Assembly (NCBI RefSeq): GCF_002887815.1
Contig: NZ_PDHO01000007.1
Span: 184,226-248,225 of the forward strand
Length of the DNA: 64,000 nt
Source: Mycobacterium sp. ENV421
GTDB taxonomy: Bacteria; Actinomycetota; Actinomycetes; Mycobacteriales; Mycobacteriaceae
Reading direction: 5' to 3'
Under the pieces are notes generated by a model. The model was not told the DNA's origin and made no database searches. It saw only the letters and a list, made by a program, of their open reading frames with translations. Below, in pieces: positions 30,653-39,751 of the stretch (positions within the stretch are counted from its first letter, which is position 1; each line of letters starts with the position of its first letter). The translations under genes were made by a program, and so were the position numbers.

Positions 30653-31978
30653 GTGCTCTCGGCTTTCATCTCTTCGCTCAGGACGGCCGACCTGAGGCGA
30701 AAGATCCTGTTCACGTTGGGTGTTGTGATCCTGTACCGGGTCGGCGCCTCGCTGCCGTCCCCCGGGGTCAACTACAAGAATGTCCACCAGTGCATCGAGC
30801 AGGTGAGCGGCGGTGCCGGAGGGCAGATCTATTCGCTGATCAACCTGTTCTCCGGCGGCGCGCTGCTGCAGCTGACGGTGTTCGCGGTGGGCGTGATGCC
30901 CTACATCACCGCCAGCATCATCGTGCAGCTGCTCACGGTGGTCATCCCGCGTTTCGAACAGCTGCGCAAGGAGGGTCAGGCCGGCCAGGCCAAGATGACC
31001 CAGTACACGCGCTACCTGGCGATCGCGCTGGCCATCCTGCAGGCCACCAGCATCGTGGCCCTGGCCGCCAATGGCGGACTACTGCAGGGCTGCACCCTGG
31101 ACATCCTGCAGAGCCAGAGCATTTTCTCGCTGATCATCATCGTCCTGGTGATGACCGCGGGCGCCGCCCTGGTCATGTGGATGGGCGAACTGGTCACCGA
31201 GCGGGGCGTCGGCAACGGCATGTCGCTGCTGATCTTCGCCGGTATCGCCGCCCGCATCCCCGCTGAGGGCAAGAGCATCCTGGACAGCCGCGGCGGCCTG
31301 ATCTTCGCCGCGGTCTGTGGGGCGGCTCTGCTGATCATCATCGGCGTCGTGTTCGTCGAGCAGGGCCAGCGCCGCATCCCGGTGCAGTACGCCAAGCGCA
31401 TGGTCGGCCGGCGCATGTACGGCGGCACCTCGACCTATCTGCCGCTGAAGGTCAACCAGGCCGGTGTCATCCCGGTCATCTTCGCGTCGTCGCTGATCTA
31501 CATCCCGCACCTGATCACTCAGCTGATCCAGAGCGGGCGCACCACCCCGAGCAACGGCTGGTGGGACCGCTTCGTCGCCAACTATCTGACCAACCCGGCC
31601 GATCCGGTGTACATCGGCATCTACTTCGGGCTGATCATCTTCTTCACCTACTTCTATGTGTCGATCACGTTCAACCCTGATGAGCGTGCCGACGAGATGA
31701 AGAAGTTCGGTGGCTTCATCCCCGGCATCCGACCGGGCAAGCCGACCGCTGACTACCTGCGGTACGTGCTGAACAGGATCACCCTGCCCGGCTCGATCTA
31801 CCTGGGTGTGATCGCCGTCCTGCCGAACGTCTTCCTGCAGATGGGCAATAGCGGCGGCGTCCAGAACCTGCCGTTCGGCGGTACCGCGGTTCTGATCATG
31901 ATCGGTGTCGGTTTGGATACGGTCAAACAGATCGAGAGCCAGCTCATGCAGCGCAACTACGAAGGGTTCCTGAAGTGA
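30653..31978 (+). CDS. secY: Preprotein translocase subunit SecY
   Basis: 441 residues starting at GTG 30653 ([20 protein letters not shown]) with ten predicted membrane helices. Conserved features are [44 protein letters not shown], and the [30 protein letters not shown] loop that contacts the ribosome and SecA. It forms the SecYEG channel. Its stop overlaps the adk start by four bases (GTGA). Confidence 0.98.
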   Translation: MLSAFISSLRTADLRRKILFTLGVVILYRVGASLPSPGVNYKNVHQCIEQVSGGAGGQIYSLINLFSGGALLQLTVFAVGVMPYITASIIVQLLTVVIPRFEQLRKEGQAGQAKMTQYTRYLAIALAILQATSIVALAANGGLLQGCTLDILQSQSIFSLIIIVLVMTAGAALVMWMGELVTERGVGNGMSLLIFAGIAARIPAEGKSILDSRGGLIFAAVCGAALLIIIGVVFVEQGQRRIPVQYAKRMVGRRMYGGTSTYLPLKVNQAGVIPVIFASSLIYIPHLITQLIQSGRTTPSNGWWDRFVANYLTNPADPVYIGIYFGLIIFFTYFYVSITFNPDERADEMKKFGGFIPGIRPGKPTADYLRYVLNRITLPGSIYLGVIAVLPNVFLQMGNSGGVQNLPFGGTAVLIMIGVGLDTVKQIESQLMQRNYEGFLK

Positions 31979-32520
31979 GAATCGTTCTGTTGGGACCGCC
32001 GGGCGCGGGCAAAGGAACTCAGGCGGTCAAGCTGGCGGACAAGCTCGGGGTGCCGCAGATCTCCACCGGCGACCTGTTCCGGCACAACATCAGCACCGGC
32101 ACCGAGCTGGGGCTGGAGGCCAAGAAATACCTCGACGCCGGCGACCTGGTTCCGGCGACGCTGACCAATGCGCTGGTCGACGACCGGCTCAACGACGCGG
32201 ATGTGGCCGGCGGCTTCATCCTCGACGGCTTCCCCCGCTCGGTCGAGCAGGCCGAGGCGCTCAAGCAGATGCTGGCCAAGCGCGACTTGCTGCTCGATGC
32301 CGTGCTCGAGTTCCGGGTGCCCGAGGACGAGCTGGTCGGGCGGCTCAAGGGCCGTGGTCGCGCCGATGACACCGAGGACGTCATCCGCAATCGGTTCAAG
32401 GTGTACCGGGACGAGACCGCGCCGCTGCTCGACTACTACTCCGAAGAGCTCAAGACCGTCGACGCCGTCGGCAGCCTCGATGAGGTGTTCGCCCGGGCGC
32501 TGCACGCACTCGGTCGCTGA
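31975..32520 (+). CDS. adk: Adenylate kinase
   Basis: 181 residues. The P-loop is [10 protein letters not shown] at residues 7-16; STGDLFRHN and [10 protein letters not shown] follow. The short LID lacks the zinc-finger insertion, as in M. tuberculosis adenylate kinase. It interconverts ATP and AMP with two ADP. It starts at GTG 31975, inside the end of secY. Confidence 0.97.
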   Translation: MRIVLLGPPGAGKGTQAVKLADKLGVPQISTGDLFRHNISTGTELGLEAKKYLDAGDLVPATLTNALVDDRLNDADVAGGFILDGFPRSVEQAEALKQMLAKRDLLLDAVLEFRVPEDELVGRLKGRGRADDTEDVIRNRFKVYRDETAPLLDYYSEELKTVDAVGSLDEVFARALHALGR

Positions 32521-32526
32521 GTTTCG

Positions 32527-33324
32527 ATGGTTTCACTGCCCGGGCTGCGCAATCGCAAAACCGTTCCCGCCCGCACGCCGGGGGAGCTGGATGCGATGGC
32601 CGCTGCCGGCGCCGTGGTGGCGGCAGCGCTGCGCGCGGTCCAGGCGGCCGCCGCTCCCGGGGTCTCGACCAAGGACCTTGACGACGTCGCCGAATCGGTG
32701 ATCCGGCAGGCCAACGGCATCCCGTCGTTCCTCGGCTATCACGGCTACCCGGCCAGCATCTGCTCGTCGGTCAATGACCGTGTGGTGCATGGCATTCCGA
32801 TGGCGGACGAGAAGCTCGCCGATGGCGATCTGGTGTCGATCGACTGCGGTGCGATCATCGACGGCTGGCATGGCGACGCCGCTGTCACGTTCGGGATCGG
32901 CACCCTGATCGCGATGGACGAGGCGTTGTCGGCGGCGACGAAGCAGTCGATGGAAGCCGGTATCGCGGCGATGATCCCCGGTAACCGGCTCACCGACGTG
33001 TCGCACGCCATCGAAACGGGAACCCGCGCCGCCGAACAGACCTACGGCCGCCGGTTCGGCATCGTCGCCGGCTACGGCGGGCACGGCATCGGCCGAGCCA
33101 TGCACATGGACCCGTTCCTGCCCAACGAGGGCGAACCCGGCCGCGGGCCCACTCTGGTCGCCGGATCGGTGCTCGCGATCGAACCGATGCTGACGCTGGG
33201 CACCACCAAGACCCGGATTCTGGCCGACGAGTGGACCGTCGTCACCGCCGACGGATCACGCGCCGCGCACTGGGAGCACACCGTCGCCGTCACCGACAGC
33301 GGCCCGCGCATCCTCACTGTCTGA
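32527..33324 (+). CDS. map: Methionine aminopeptidase, type I
   Basis: 265 residues. The five metal ligands are in the segments [19 protein letters not shown] (two Asp), [12 protein letters not shown] (His), LAIEPML (Glu) and HWEHTVAV (Glu). It removes the initiator methionine co-translationally. Equivalent in place and length to mycobacterial MapA; a second, longer map gene is expected elsewhere. Confidence 0.96.
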   Translation: MVSLPGLRNRKTVPARTPGELDAMAAAGAVVAAALRAVQAAAAPGVSTKDLDDVAESVIRQANGIPSFLGYHGYPASICSSVNDRVVHGIPMADEKLADGDLVSIDCGAIIDGWHGDAAVTFGIGTLIAMDEALSAATKQSMEAGIAAMIPGNRLTDVSHAIETGTRAAEQTYGRRFGIVAGYGGHGIGRAMHMDPFLPNEGEPGRGPTLVAGSVLAIEPMLTLGTTKTRILADEWTVVTADGSRAAHWEHTVAVTDSGPRILTV

Positions 33325-33419
33325 TCTGCGCCGAGACCGCCAACATGGCTGGTGATCGGCCCGGATCACGACCCTGAGGTCGATTTCGCGAGTGGACGAC
33401 AGGCGCCACGCGCACACTG

Positions 33420-33447
33420 TGAACCAAACACCCGCCGGTTACGTGTA
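33420..33447 (+). promoter_or_regulatory. SigL-type autoregulated promoter
   Basis: TGAACC (33420-33425), a 16-bp spacer and CGTGTA (33442-33447) match the ECF promoter pattern reported for mycobacterial SigL (TGAACC then CGT-type -10). It lies 19 bp before the sigL ATG. This indicates positive autoregulation of sigL-rslA. Confidence 0.75.
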
Positions 33448-33465
33448 TCAGCCGGGAGGTTGACC

Positions 33466-33981
33466 ATGGACGACCCGGAGGCGGCGTTGGTTCGGGTGCT
33501 CTACGAGGAGCACGCGGCCGCGCTATGGCGCTATGCGCTGCGGCTGACCGGCGATCCGGCCCGCGCGGAGGACGTGGTTCAGGAGACTCTGCTGCGAGCC
33601 TGGCAGCATCCGGAGGTCGCCGGCGACGCCGAGCGTTCCGCCCGGGCGTGGCTGTTCACGGTGGCTCGCAACATGATCATCGACGAACGTCGCAGCGCCC
33701 GGTTCCGCCGGGAGACGGACTCGCTGAACACTGAGGGGGCGCCGGAGCCCGCGGGGCCTGACGAAGTCAACAGCGCGCTCGACCGGCTGCTGATCGGCGA
33801 TGCGCTGGCGCAACTGTCGCCCGATCATCGCGCCGTGGTTCGCCGTTCCTACTATCTTGGCTGGACCACAGCGCAGATCGCGGCCGACCTTCAGATCGCC
33901 GAGGGGACGGTGAAGTCGAGGCTGCACTATGCGGTGCGCGCGCTACGGCTGACGTTGCAGGAGATGGGGGTGACCCGGTGA
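33466..33981 (+). CDS. sigL: ECF RNA polymerase sigma factor SigL
   Basis: 171 residues from ATG 33466, preceded by GGGAGG. Region 2 contains LWRYALRLTGDPARAEDVVQETLLRAWQ. Region 4 ends with LGWTTAQIAADLQIAEGTVKSRLHYAVRAL, a clear HTH. The order map-sigL-rslA-MarR identifies it as the SigL orthologue. In M. tuberculosis SigL controls genes for cell envelope and post-translational modification of exported proteins. The last four bases overlap the anti-sigma gene. Confidence 0.92.
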   Translation: MDDPEAALVRVLYEEHAAALWRYALRLTGDPARAEDVVQETLLRAWQHPEVAGDAERSARAWLFTVARNMIIDERRSARFRRETDSLNTEGAPEPAGPDEVNSALDRLLIGDALAQLSPDHRAVVRRSYYLGWTTAQIAADLQIAEGTVKSRLHYAVRALRLTLQEMGVTR

Positions 33982-34697
33982 CGGATCTGCACGATCCATA
34001 CGAGACATGGGACGCCGCCTACGTCCTGGGGTCGCTGTCGAGCACCGAGCGCCGCGAGTACGAAGCGCACCTCAGCGGATGCGGGCGCTGCCGTTCGTCG
34101 GTCGGTGAACTCAGCGGCATGCCTGCACTGCTGGCCATGCTCACCCCCGACGAGGTGACCGCCATCGATACCGGCGGGATGGAACCGCCGCCGTTGCGCC
34201 CACAGCTGCTCGACGGCGTGCTGTTCGAGGTGCGCAGGCGTCGCCGCCGGGGACGCTGGATCACCTGGTCGGTGGCCGCCGCGGCCGCCGCCGTGCTGGC
34301 CGTGGGTGTGTTCGTCGCGATCAAGCCCGCCCCGTTCAGCGCGCCCACCCCCGCCCCGCAGGTGTCGGCCGCGACGGTCAGCATGACACCGGTGATGCCG
34401 TCGTCGTTCGAGGCGACGATCCAGGTCACTCCGATGGGGTGGGGCACTCACATCCAGATGACCTGCACCTACCACCAGGAGATCGGCGCCGACGCGACTG
34501 ATGACGCGGACAAGCTGGCGATGTACGCCGTCGGTCGCGACGGCAGCCGGGTCCAGTTGGCGACGTGGATGGCGCGCGAAGGGGAGTCGGCCTCGCCGAC
34601 CGGCAGCACATCGATGCCGATGGCGAAGATCGCCGCGGTCCAGGTCGTCAAAGCTGAGACCGGCGACGTGCTGCTGCAGCGCAATTTGTCGTCCTGA
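33978..34697 (+). CDS. rslA: Anti-sigma-L factor RslA (zinc-associated)
   Basis: 239 residues. The N-terminal zinc-associated anti-sigma motif is HLSGCGRC (His31, Cys35, Cys38). One membrane helix lies at about 94-115, followed by an extracytoplasmic domain of 120 residues. RslA binds SigL through the cytoplasmic domain and releases it when the CxxC thiols are oxidised. The GTG start overlaps the sigL stop (GTGA), so the pair is coupled. Confidence 0.92.
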   Translation: MTDLHDPYETWDAAYVLGSLSSTERREYEAHLSGCGRCRSSVGELSGMPALLAMLTPDEVTAIDTGGMEPPPLRPQLLDGVLFEVRRRRRRGRWITWSVAAAAAAVLAVGVFVAIKPAPFSAPTPAPQVSAATVSMTPVMPSSFEATIQVTPMGWGTHIQMTCTYHQEIGADATDDADKLAMYAVGRDGSRVQLATWMAREGESASPTGSTSMPMAKIAAVQVVKAETGDVLLQRNLSS

Positions 34698-34845
34698 CTG
34701 ATCCGTCTACCAGTCAAAAGCATTCGCTGCAAGCACTTTTCGACCGATCAATGCGGCTGTTCCGGGCAAGCCTGAATGTTCGGCCGCGCTGGCAGCGCGA
34801 CGGTAGTGCCCTACGGTGGCGGGTCGATGCGGTATGAATGTGCGG

Positions 34846-35355
34846 ATGGCCGAATCAGTCCCACCCACCAAGCCGGACCCGATCGCCGCCGCGCGACGCA
34901 ACTGGGAGCGCGCCGGGTGGGGTGATGTCGCCGAGGGCATGGTTGCGGTGACCTCGGTGATGCGGGCCCATCAGATTCTGCTGGCCCGGGTGGAGAATGC
35001 GTTGCGGCCCTACGATTTGAGCTTCTCGCGGTTCGAACTGTTGCGGCTGTTGGCTTTCAGCCGCACCGGGGCGTTGCCGATCACCAAGGCCTCGGACCGG
35101 CTGCAGGTGCACGTCACCAGCGTCACGCATGCCATCCGCCGGCTGGAGGCCGACGGATTGGTCAGGCGGGTGCCACATCCCACCGACGGGCGCACCACGC
35201 TGGTCGAGATCACCGACCTGGGGCGTTCGACGGTGGAAGACGCTACCGCAACGCTCAACGAGGTGGTGTTCGCCGACATCGGGATGGCGGCGCCGGAAGC
35301 CCGGGCGCTGGTCGCGTCGATCGAGACGCTGCGCCACCACGCGGGGGATTTCTAA
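34846..35355 (+). CDS. MarR-family transcriptional regulator
   Basis: About 169 residues; ATG 34834 would add four. The winged HTH runs SFSRFELLRLLAFSRTGALPITKASDRLQVHVTSVTHAIRRLEADGLVRRVPHPTDGRTTLVEIT. It corresponds in place to the MarR gene after rslA in M. tuberculosis. Its end overlaps that of mmsB by 3 bp on the other strand. Ligand and targets are unknown. Confidence 0.87.
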   Translation: MAESVPPTKPDPIAAARRNWERAGWGDVAEGMVAVTSVMRAHQILLARVENALRPYDLSFSRFELLRLLAFSRTGALPITKASDRLQVHVTSVTHAIRRLEADGLVRRVPHPTDGRTTLVEITDLGRSTVEDATATLNEVVFADIGMAAPEARALVASIETLRHHAGDF

Positions 35356-36221
35356 CGCAAGGTTTCGATGACCGCGCTGAAGTCCAGGTCGGCGTGCTCT
35401 TCGGCGAATTTGGCGTAGATCTCGGCGGCGTGGGTGCCCAGCGGGGCGGTGGCGCCGGTCGACGACACCGCATCCATCGCCAGTCCGAGGTCCTTGTTCA
35501 TCAGCGCGGTGGCGAACCCCGGCTGGAAGTTGTTGTTGGCAGGTGACGTCGAAACAGGTCCGGGCACAGGGCAGTTCGTGTGGACCGCCCAGCAGTTGCC
35601 GGTGGCGCCGGTGATCACGTCGAACAGGGACTGCGCCGACAGGCCCAGCTTCTCGGCCAGCACGAAGGCTTCGCCCACGGCGATCTGCTGCACGGCCAGC
35701 ACCATGTTGTTGCACAGCTTGGCGGCCTGGCCGGCACCAGAGGATCCGCAATGAATCACCTTGCTGGCCATCGGATCCAGCACGGGGCGGGCCCGATCCA
35801 GTGCGTCGGCGTCACCGCCGACCATGAATGCAAGCGTGCCCGCGGTGGCGCCCTTGATGCCACCGGAGACGGGGGCGTCGAGCTGAGCCATCCCGGCGGC
35901 AGATGCCTGCGCGTTGACTTCGCGGGCGTCGTCGACGGAGATCGTGGAGGTGTCGATGAACAGCGTGCCCGCCGTGGCGGCCGGAAGTGCTTCGGCGTAG
36001 CAGGCTTTCACGATCGCGCCGTTGGGCAGTGAGGTGATGACGACGTCTGCCTCGGCGACCGCGGCAGCGCCGGCGTCGAACACCGTCGCGCCCTGCTGCT
36101 CGGCAGCCGCACGTAGTGCCGGCACCGGGTCGAAGCCCCGCACCGTGTAGCCGGCGTTGACCAGGTTGGCCGCCATCGGACCGCCCATGTGGCCCAACCC
36201 CAGGAACGCGACCGTCGTCAT
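35352..36221 (-). CDS. mmsB: 3-hydroxyisobutyrate dehydrogenase
   Basis: 289 residues from ATG 36221, behind AAAGGAG. The Rossmann motif GLGHMGGPMA is at residues 7-16, DAPVSGGIKGATAGTL holds the substrate-binding signature, and Lys of GQAAKLCNN is the catalytic residue. It oxidises 3-hydroxyisobutyrate to methylmalonate semialdehyde in valine breakdown. It is the third gene of the mmsA-fadE9-mmsB operon, 16 bp after fadE9. Confidence 0.93.
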   Translation of the reverse strand: MTTVAFLGLGHMGGPMAANLVNAGYTVRGFDPVPALRAAAEQQGATVFDAGAAAVAEADVVITSLPNGAIVKACYAEALPAATAGTLFIDTSTISVDDAREVNAQASAAGMAQLDAPVSGGIKGATAGTLAFMVGGDADALDRARPVLDPMASKVIHCGSSGAGQAAKLCNNMVLAVQQIAVGEAFVLAEKLGLSAQSLFDVITGATGNCWAVHTNCPVPGPVSTSPANNNFQPGFATALMNKDLGLAMDAVSSTGATAPLGTHAAEIYAKFAEEHADLDFSAVIETLR

Positions 36222-36237
36222 GTGTGGCTCCTTTGCC

Positions 36238-37407
36238 TCATGCCGTTGCGCGTGCCCGGGCGGCTTCTGCTCGCCCGATGACCACGCGCATGATTTCGTT
36301 GGTGCCCTCCAGGATTCGGTGCACCCGCAGATCGCGAACGATCTTCTCGATCCCGTACTCGCGCAGGTAGCCGTAGCCGCCGTGCAGCTGCAACGCCTGG
36401 TCGGCCACCTCGAAGCAGGCGTCGGTGACATACCGTTTGGCCATTGCGCACAGCGCGACCTTGTCCGGTTCGTCGTTGTCCAGGGCGACAGCCGCCCGCC
36501 ACAGCATCAGCCGCGAGGTTTCCAGCGCGGTCGCCATGTCGGCCAGCGTGAACCGAATGGTGGGCTCGTCGAGCAGCGCCCCGCCGAAGGCCTGGCGATC
36601 GGCCAGATAGCTTGCCGCTTTCTCATAGGCGGTCTGGGCGCCGCCCAGTGAGCACGCCGCGATATTGAGACGGCCACCGTTGAGGCCGTTCATCGCGATG
36701 CCGAAGCCGGTTCCTTCGCCCTCGGGTCCGCCGAGCATCGCCGATGCCGGTACCCGCACACCGTCGAGGATCACCTGCGCGGTGGGCTGCACGTTCCAGC
36801 CCATCTTCTCTTCCTGGGCGCCGAAACTGAGTCCCGGGGTGTCCTTTTCGACGATGAACGCCGAAATGCCACGCGGGCCGTCGGCCCCGGTGCGGGCCAT
36901 CACGACGTACATGTCGGAGGTGCCGGCCCCGGAGATGAACTGCTTGACTCCGTCGAGCACGTAGGCGTCACCGTCGCGAACCGCCTTGGTGCGCAAGGCC
37001 GAGGCGTCGGAGCCCGCACCGGGCTCGGTGAGGCAGTAGCTGGCGATGGCTTCCATCGATGCCAGCCGCGGGATCCAGGACTTGCGCTGCTCGTCGGTGC
37101 CGTAGGTGTCGACCATCCACGCGCACATATTGTGGATCGACAGGAACGCGGCCAGCGCGGGGTCGGCGGTGGAGAGCTGCTCGAAGATCCGTACCGCGTC
37201 CAGCCGCCGCAGTCCGCTGCCGCCGACGTCTTCGGCGCAGTAGATGGCTGCCATCCCCAACTCGGCAGCCTCACGCAGGACGTCCACCGGGAACTCCTTG
37301 GAGTGATCCCAGTCCAGGGCATGCGGCGCAAGACGTTTGATCGCGAACGCGGCCGCCGTTTCGGCGATCACGCGATCGTCATCGTCGAGGGCGAAGAAGC
37401 TCATCAC
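36238..37407 (-). CDS. fadE9: Acyl-CoA dehydrogenase (isobutyryl-CoA type)
   Basis: 389 residues. Acyl-CoA dehydrogenase features are YCLTEPGAGSDASALRT, the FAD-binding middle domain, and the C-terminal QLHGGYGYLREYGIEKIVRDLRVHRILEGTNEIMR. The catalytic Glu is expected in the GT-N-E segment. The gene lies between mmsA and mmsB, so it probably dehydrogenates isobutyryl-CoA in valine catabolism. Coupled to mmsA by a 4-bp gap. Confidence 0.92.
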   Translation of the reverse strand: MMSFFALDDDDRVIAETAAAFAIKRLAPHALDWDHSKEFPVDVLREAAELGMAAIYCAEDVGGSGLRRLDAVRIFEQLSTADPALAAFLSIHNMCAWMVDTYGTDEQRKSWIPRLASMEAIASYCLTEPGAGSDASALRTKAVRDGDAYVLDGVKQFISGAGTSDMYVVMARTGADGPRGISAFIVEKDTPGLSFGAQEEKMGWNVQPTAQVILDGVRVPASAMLGGPEGEGTGFGIAMNGLNGGRLNIAACSLGGAQTAYEKAASYLADRQAFGGALLDEPTIRFTLADMATALETSRLMLWRAAVALDNDEPDKVALCAMAKRYVTDACFEVADQALQLHGGYGYLREYGIEKIVRDLRVHRILEGTNEIMRVVIGRAEAARARATA

Positions 37408-37411
37408 CCCT

Positions 37412-38932
37412 CTAGTTCATCGTCGGGATGACGAACTCGGCGCCGTCCTTGATGCCCGACGGCCACCGCTCGGTGACGGTCTTGGTCTTGGTGTAGAAGA
37501 GGATCGAGTGCGGTCCGTGCTGGTTGAGATCGCCGAAGCCGGAACGCTTCCAGCCACCGAAGGTGTGGTAGGACACCGGAACCGGGATCGGCACGTTCAC
37601 ACCCACCATGCCGACCTGAACCCGGGACACGAAGTCGCGGGCGGCGTCACCGTCGCGGGTGAAGATCGCCACGCCGTTGCCGTACTCGTGTTCGGTCGGC
37701 AGCCGCAGCGCCTCTTCGTAGTCGTGGGCTCTGACGATGCACAGCACCGGCCCGAAGATCTCATCGGTGTAGATCGACATGTCGGTGGTGACGTGGTCGA
37801 AAAGGGTGGGTCCGATAAAGAACCCGCCTTCGAGGCTGTTGTCGTCGAACGTCAACTCGTCGCTGGCTTTGTCGCGACCGTCGACCACGATCTCGGCTCC
37901 GGCGGCCACCCCAGCGTCGATGTAGTCGCGGACCCGCGTGAGGGCGGCGGCGGTGACCAGTGGGCCGTAGTCGGCCTTGGGGTCCAGGCTGTGCCCGACG
38001 CGCAGCTCGTTGATCCGCTCGACGAGCCTGCCGCGCAACCGGTTTGCTGTTTCTTCGCCGACGGGCACCGCGACGCTGATGGCCATGCAGCGCTCTCCGG
38101 CACTGCCGTAACCGGCGCCGATCAGGGCGTCGACGGCCTGATCCAGGTCGGCGTCGGGCATGACGATCATGTGATTCTTGGCGCCGCCGAAGCACTGGGA
38201 GCGCTTACCGTTGGCCGCCGCGGTGGAGTAGATGTACTGCGCGATGTCGGAGCTGCCGACGAAGCCGACCGCCTTGATGTCAGGGTGGTGCAGGATCGCG
38301 TCGACGGCTTCCTTGTCGCCCTGCACCACCTGGAAGACACCGGCGGGCAGGCCGGCTTCGAGGAACAGCTCGGCAAGGCGGACGGGAACGGAGGGGTCGC
38401 GCTCCGAGGGCTTCAGGATGAACGCGTTACCGCATGCCAGGGCGGGGCCGGCCTTCCACAGCGGGATCATCGCCGGGAAGTTGAACGGCGTGATGCCGGC
38501 GACGACGCCGAGCGGCTGGCGGATCGAGTACACGTCGATGCCGCCGCCGGCGCCTTCGGTGAACTCACCCTTCAGCAGGTGTGGGATGCCGATGGCGAAC
38601 TCGATGACCTCGATGCCGCGCTGGATGTCGCCCTTGGAATCGGGGACGGTCTTGCCGTGCTCGATGGACAGCAGCTCGGCGAGTTCCTCGGTGTTGGCGT
38701 TCACCAGCTCGATGAACTTCATCAGGACGCGGGCGCGGCGCTGTGGATTCCAGGCGGCCCATTCCTTCTGGGCTTCGACCGCGGAGGCGACGGCGGTGTC
38801 GACGTCGCCGGCCGACGCCAGCAGTACCTGGGCCTGCACCTCACCGGTGCTGGGGTTGAAGACGTCCGCGGTGCGCGTGCTGCTGAGGTTGCTGCGCTTA
38901 CCGTCGATGAAGTGCTGAATGGTTGTGCTCAT
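37412..38932 (-). CDS. mmsA: Methylmalonate-semialdehyde dehydrogenase (CoA-acylating)
   Basis: 506 residues of the aldehyde dehydrogenase fold. The motifs are FNFPAMIPLWKAGPALACGNAFILKPSE, FVGSSDIAQYIYSTAAANGKRSQCFGGAKNH and the catalytic cysteine in GSAGERCMAISVAVPVG. It converts methylmalonate semialdehyde to propionyl-CoA. First gene of the valine operon, with a palindromic operator 31-48 bp upstream. Confidence 0.95.
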   Translation of the reverse strand: MSTTIQHFIDGKRSNLSSTRTADVFNPSTGEVQAQVLLASAGDVDTAVASAVEAQKEWAAWNPQRRARVLMKFIELVNANTEELAELLSIEHGKTVPDSKGDIQRGIEVIEFAIGIPHLLKGEFTEGAGGGIDVYSIRQPLGVVAGITPFNFPAMIPLWKAGPALACGNAFILKPSERDPSVPVRLAELFLEAGLPAGVFQVVQGDKEAVDAILHHPDIKAVGFVGSSDIAQYIYSTAAANGKRSQCFGGAKNHMIVMPDADLDQAVDALIGAGYGSAGERCMAISVAVPVGEETANRLRGRLVERINELRVGHSLDPKADYGPLVTAAALTRVRDYIDAGVAAGAEIVVDGRDKASDELTFDDNSLEGGFFIGPTLFDHVTTDMSIYTDEIFGPVLCIVRAHDYEEALRLPTEHEYGNGVAIFTRDGDAARDFVSRVQVGMVGVNVPIPVPVSYHTFGGWKRSGFGDLNQHGPHSILFYTKTKTVTERWPSGIKDGAEFVIPTMN

Positions 38933-38962
38933 GACTGCCCCTTGGCTGACCTTGCCGCTGAA

Positions 38963-38980
38963 TACTAGGACATCCTAGTA
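38963..38980. promoter_or_regulatory. Palindromic operator overlapping the mmsA promoter
   Basis: TACTAGGACATCCTAGTA has exact 8-bp inverted arms around a 2-bp centre. On the minus strand the right part forms TAGTAT, a -10-like hexamer, so a bound regulator would block the mmsA promoter. The regulator is not encoded next to it, unless it is the MarR at 34846. Confidence 0.7.
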
Positions 38981-39073
38981 ATGCCGTGAGCTGCTGCGCA
39001 AGAGGCCTGGCGCAGACGGTGGGCGCAGGGCGGTGTGCGCTGCTGGGTGTCTGCTCGCCCTGGGCCGATCAAC

Positions 39074-39751
39074 TCAACGCCACTGATAGCGAGTGCTGGG
39101 CCGGCCCGTCTTGCCGTATTCGGTCAGGCGGGTGACGGTGCCGTCGTCGGCCAGCCGTTCCAGGTAGCGCCAGGCCGTCACCCGGGAGACGCCGACCAGT
39201 TTGGCGGCCTCGTCGGCGGTCAGTCCGTCGGCGCGGTCGCGGACCGCGCGGGCGATCTCATCGGTGGTCCCCGGTGCGGCGCCCTTGGGGGCCACCGACT
39301 TGTCGGTGCTGCGAAGCTCGGCCAGCGCACGGTCCACCTCGGCCTGGCTGGCCGCCTCGGTGCCCGCAGGCAGTGCCTCGCGGTAGCGGCGGTAGCGCTC
39401 GAGGCGATCGCGGAACGCCGCGAACGTGAACGGCTTGAGTAGATAAGCCAGCGCGCCATGTGCGACGGCGGCGCGCACCATCTCCAGATCGCGCTCCGAG
39501 GTGATCGCGATGATGTCCGGCGCGGGGCGAAGACCGGACAGCGCCGAGGCCAACGCGATCCCGCTGGCGTCGGGCAGGCCGAGATCGAGCAACACCAGGT
39601 CGACGGGGGACTCGGCTTCGGCGGCGATGCGCATCGCATCGCGTGCGGTGTTGGCTATGCCGACGACCGTAAAGCCTTGCAGCCGAGACAGATACGCGTT
39701 GTGCGCTTCGGCGATGAGTGGTTCGTCCTCAACGATCAGGACGGTGATCAT
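39074..39751 (-). CDS. Response regulator, DcuR/CitB family
   Basis: 225 residues. The receiver domain starts MITVLIVEDEPLIAEAH with phospho-acceptor Asp56 (LLDLGLPDASG) and Lys in YLLKPF. The C-terminal HTH (ADGLTADEAAKLVGVSRVTAWRYLERLADDGTVTR) is the CitB/DcuR type. The start overlaps the kinase stop (ATGA). It probably activates dctA, which is divergent and 1.6 kb away. Confidence 0.92.
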   Translation of the reverse strand: MITVLIVEDEPLIAEAHNAYLSRLQGFTVVGIANTARDAMRIAAEAESPVDLVLLDLGLPDASGIALASALSGLRPAPDIIAITSERDLEMVRAAVAHGALAYLLKPFTFAAFRDRLERYRRYREALPAGTEAASQAEVDRALAELRSTDKSVAPKGAAPGTTDEIARAVRDRADGLTADEAAKLVGVSRVTAWRYLERLADDGTVTRLTEYGKTGRPSTRYQWR

